In this document: in pieces, positions 56,931-64,000 of the stretch
Layout: each line of letters begins with the position of its first letter
Position numbering within the stretch: position 1 is the stretch's first letter
Translations under genes and position numbers: made by a program
Assembly (NCBI RefSeq): GCF_030698175.1
Contig: NZ_JAUYNT010000024.1
Location: 1 to 64,000, forward strand
Length of the DNA stretch: 64,000 nucleotides
From: Pseudomonas sp.
GTDB taxonomy: Bacteria; Pseudomonadota; Gammaproteobacteria; Pseudomonadales; Pseudomonadaceae
Reading direction: 5' to 3'
Notes under the pieces: model-generated
Told to the model about the DNA's origin: nothing
What the model saw: only the letters and a program-made list of their open reading frames with translations
The model's database searches: none

Positions 56931-57094
56931 GCAGTTACAGCAGCATTGTGTTGCGGGCGTCTAGGCAAGGCGCCCGCAGCAGCAAGACCCAAACGTACAT
57001 GCAGCGCGCCAGGCTTTAACCCCCGCTTGCCGCAACACCACCGCGCGGCGGTTAACCCAGTGAGCCAGCTGACCAAAGGATTCGAGAGAAGACC

Positions 57095-60312
<3,218 letters not shown>

Positions 60313-60316
<4 letters not shown>

Positions 60317-60789
60317 CTAAATACCCAATGACACTCCAGGGCGCTCGCGCCTTGGAAGACGAACTGCAGCACCTGACCAAGGTTGTGCGGCCCAAACTCA
60401 GCCAGGACATCGGCACCGCCCGTGAGCTGGGGGACTTGAAAGAGAACGCCGAGTATCACGCTGCTCGCGAGCAGCAAGGCATGGTCGAGGCGCGGATTCG
60501 CGATATCGAAGGCCGTCTGCAAAATGCTCAGGTGATTGATGTGGCGGCGATCCCGCGCACCGGCAAGGTGATTTTCGGCACCACGGTGGAAATCGCTAAC
60601 GTCGAAACTGATGATCGGGTGACCTACCAGATCGTCGGCGAAGACGAAGCGGACATTAAGTCCGGCAAGATCTCAGTCGGCTCACCTATTGCTCGCGCCT
60701 TGATCGCCAAGGAAGAGGGCGATGTGGTGGTGGTCAGAACGCCGAGTGGTGTGGTCGAGTACGAAATTGTCGAAGTCCGCCATCTTTAG
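60313..60789 (+). CDS. greA: Transcription elongation factor GreA
   Basis: This 158-residue factor rescues backtracked RNA polymerase. The N-terminal coiled coil carries [25 protein letters not shown] with the acidic tip residues, and the C-terminal FKBP-like domain ends [13 protein letters not shown]. It overlaps carB by 4 bp. Confidence 0.96.
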
Positions 60790-61222
60790 GCGCGAGCCGT
60801 ATCGGGCCGGCGCCGTTACTTGGCAGCTGGCCCAGACGTTTTGGGTTGGCGGTTTGTGGCTACTGCATTTTGTGGTGTTGCCAGGCTTGCGTGAAATCGG
60901 CTTGGCGGGCCTGCTGGTCGACGATCTCAGTGCTCGACTTAAGCCTGTGCTGGTCGGCTTTGCGCTGGTCGGCGCTGCGTTGCAGCTGTTGGTGTTGGTG
61001 CAGGCCGAGGGCGTTGCGAGTGGCTGGCGAGATTTTCGTGGGCAGCTGCTAATGGCGGTGCTGGTGTTGGCGGGGGTGTATTTCGCGCTGCTGCAGTGGT
61101 TGCCGCTGGCGGCGTGGTGGCTGCAGTTCAGTTACCTGCTGTTGGCATTTTGCGGCTTATTGCTGGTGTTGCAGGCGGTGCCGTCAAGCGCGGCAATCAG
61201 GGCGCGTCGAGCGCGCCACTGA
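60767..61222 (+). CDS. Small membrane protein (DUF4149-like)
   Basis: This protein of about 151 residues has four hydrophobic helices ([73 protein letters not shown]). The pattern fits the DUF4149 proteins found after greA in Pseudomonas. No ATG lies near the conserved start. TTG 60767 inside the end of greA is my best guess, and a start within [10 protein letters not shown] is possible. Function unknown. Confidence 0.75.
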   Translation: MSKSAIFRREPYRAGAVTWQLAQTFWVGGLWLLHFVVLPGLREIGLAGLLVDDLSARLKPVLVGFALVGAALQLLVLVQAEGVASGWRDFRGQLLMAVLVLAGVYFALLQWLPLAAWWLQFSYLLLAFCGLLLVLQAVPSSAAIRARRARH

Positions 61223-61232
61223 AGGCCGAGGA

Positions 61233-61541
61233 TTAGACGTGCCGGCTAACGTTGGACAGTTGCTTGTTGGCTTGCGGGTTCTTGCGATAGATCAGCGCCA
61301 TTTTGCCGATGACCTGTACCAATTCACTTTTGGCCGTTTTGCACAGCTCGGCAATCACTGCCAAACGGTCTTCGCGCACGGTGATACGCAACTGGATTTT
61401 AATCAGTTCGTGGTCGCTGAGCGCACGCTCCAACTCGGCGGTGACACCTTCGGTCAAGCCATTGTCGGCAATAGTGACTACCGGCTTTAAATGGTGGCCG
61501 ATGGATTTGTACTGTTTCTTCTGCTCCTGGGTGAGCGGCAT
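61233..61541 (-). CDS. yhbY: YhbY-family RNA-binding protein
   Basis: This 102-residue CRS1-YhbY (CRM) domain protein (MPLTQEQKKQYKSIGHHLKPVVTI ... VQVIGKMALIYRKNPQ) is associated with the pre-50S subunit in E. coli. It is divergent from rlmE and converges with the small membrane protein gene. Confidence 0.93.
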   Translation of the reverse strand: MPLTQEQKKQYKSIGHHLKPVVTIADNGLTEGVTAELERALSDHELIKIQLRITVREDRLAVIAELCKTAKSELVQVIGKMALIYRKNPQANKQLSNVSRHV

Positions 61542-61671
61542 AATCTGATTCCTGCGTCTGATCTGGTAAAAAGCGGCGTTCAGTTTACCCGAGCCACTCG
61601 TGGCCCGCCCGCTTATTCATAGAACGCTAATGCAGCAAGCTATTCACGATTCGTTATTTTTGAGGTGCCAA

Positions 61672-62307
61672 GTGGCCCGTTCCAAGACTAGCCAGAACTG
61701 GCTTAGAGAGCATTTCAACGACCCCTTCGTGAAGATGGCGCAAAAGGACGGCTACCGTTCGCGTGCCAGCTACAAGCTGCTGGAGATCCAGGAGAAGGAT
61801 CGGATTTTGCGCCCCGGTAATGTCGTTATCGATCTGGGCGCGGCCCCTGGCGGCTGGTCGCAAGTCACCAGTCGGGTGCTGGGCGATAAGGGCCGCTTGA
61901 TTGCCTCGGACATTCTGGAGATGGACAGCATCGAGGATGTGACCTTTATTCAGGGCGACTTTACCGAAGAGGCGGTGCTGGCGCAGATCCTGGCGGCCGT
62001 CGGCAATCAGCCGGTTGACCTTGTGATTTCTGATATGGCCCCCAATATGAGTGGAGTAAGGATGGCCGATCAGGCGCGCGCAATGTATCTGTGCGAGTTG
62101 GCGCTGGATCTGGCTGGGCAAGTGTTACGCCCCGGTGGTGATTTTCTGATCAAGATTTTCCAAGGTGAAGGCTTTGATCAGTACCACAAGCAGGTGCGGC
62201 AAATGTTCGAGAAAGTGCAGATGCGCAAGCCGCTTTCCTCGAGGGATCGCTCGCGTGAGCAGTACCTGCTGGCACGCGGATTTCGCGGTGGCGCAAGTGC
62301 GGAGTAA
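61672..62307 (+). CDS. rlmE: 23S rRNA 2'-O-methyltransferase RlmE (FtsJ/RrmJ)
   Basis: This 211-residue enzyme methylates U2552 of 23S rRNA. The SAM motif is [12 protein letters not shown]; the catalytic-residue blocks are [10 protein letters not shown] and [13 protein letters not shown] 61672 with TGAGG upstream gives the family length ([15 protein letters not shown]); the ATG at 61600 would add 24 unlikely residues. It is followed by ftsH, as in E. coli. Confidence 0.94.
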   Translation: MARSKTSQNWLREHFNDPFVKMAQKDGYRSRASYKLLEIQEKDRILRPGNVVIDLGAAPGGWSQVTSRVLGDKGRLIASDILEMDSIEDVTFIQGDFTEEAVLAQILAAVGNQPVDLVISDMAPNMSGVRMADQARAMYLCELALDLAGQVLRPGGDFLIKIFQGEGFDQYHKQVRQMFEKVQMRKPLSSRDRSREQYLLARGFRGGASAE

Positions 62308-62505
62308 GCGCACTTTGGCCTGTGACTGATTAGCCAATATGGTTGCTGGTCAGTGCGGCTGAGGCGACGGATTCATAAAGGGTTACAGACGGCGCCTGCC
62401 AGTGGTGGGGGTTGTGTAGTAAGTTAGGCCGGTAAATCAACCAGCCGTCATGCGAAGCACGGTCCCAGCGCGCGGCCTGCTACAGAGGGTAGTTAATTGA
62501 ACGAT

Positions 62506-64000
<1,495 letters not shown>

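Overview
The window is a stretch of a Pseudomonas-type gammaproteobacterial chromosome. The evidence is the gene content and order (split LetA plus LetB after a 5S rRNA, mksF-mksE-mksB, the lldP-lldD-dld lactate operon, smpB with tmRNA, fur, recN, grpE-dnaK-dnaJ, dapB, carAB, greA, yhbY, rlmE, ftsH), a tmRNA tag reading ANDDNYGAQLAA, and Pseudomonas-style REP palindromes. From memory, the left part resembles the P. aeruginosa PA4690-PA4674 neighbourhood and the right part PA4772-PA4751, both in the same relative order as here.

Layout. 1-3.8 kb: end of a 5S rRNA, then a LetA/LetB lipid-transport operon. 3.8-8.7 kb (minus strand): MksBEF condensin. 9.0-14.0 kb: four adjacent genes for exported proteins that share a short motif just after the signal peptide. 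14.3-20.2 kb: leuA, a hypothetical gene, rimI, an alpha/beta hydrolase, carbonic anhydrase, an isocitrate/isopropylmalate-type dehydrogenase and a small hypothetical gene. 20.5-23.2 kb: a DUF3087-type membrane protein, a solute-binding protein, higBA and a lone FitA-like antitoxin.

23.2-38.05 kb is an integration hotspot at the 3' end of tRNA-Met (37976-38052, minus strand). The tRNA 3' half and its terminator occur three times (88-91 bp direct repeats at 23197, 29060 and 37931). A fourth, decayed att site lies at about 30163. Three of these sites are followed, always 68 bp further on, by a gapless 46-bp left-end motif. The sites delimit three tandem units. Unit 1 (about 23.3-29.15 kb) holds a membrane-anchored Mrr-like nuclease, a two-gene candidate defence pair (unknown gene plus putAbiC-type membrane protein), a probable PD-(D/E)xK nuclease and HipBA behind three operators spaced exactly 50 bp. 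Unit 2 (about 29.15-30.17 kb) holds a YhfG-Fic toxin pair. Unit 3 (about 30.17-38.02 kb) is a deleted Pf-like filamentous prophage: a kinase with a cold-shock domain, a truncated kinase with a probable FHA-like tail, a broken pIII-like gene, a pVI-like gene, zot, a replication initiator, an integrase and FitAB. The simplest reading is serial integration of related inoviral elements that left mainly their defence and toxin-antitoxin cargo, with only one integrase gene remaining.

38.3-64 kb is conserved backbone: tmRNA, D- and L-lactate oxidation genes with the divergent regulator lldR and its palindrome, smpB, ratA-rnfH, bamE, fur, recN, the heat-shock operon with a recognisable sigma-32 promoter ahead of grpE, dapB, carAB, greA, a small membrane protein, yhbY, rlmE and the first 498 codons of ftsH, which runs off the right edge. 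I saw no CRISPR array and no insertion sequence.
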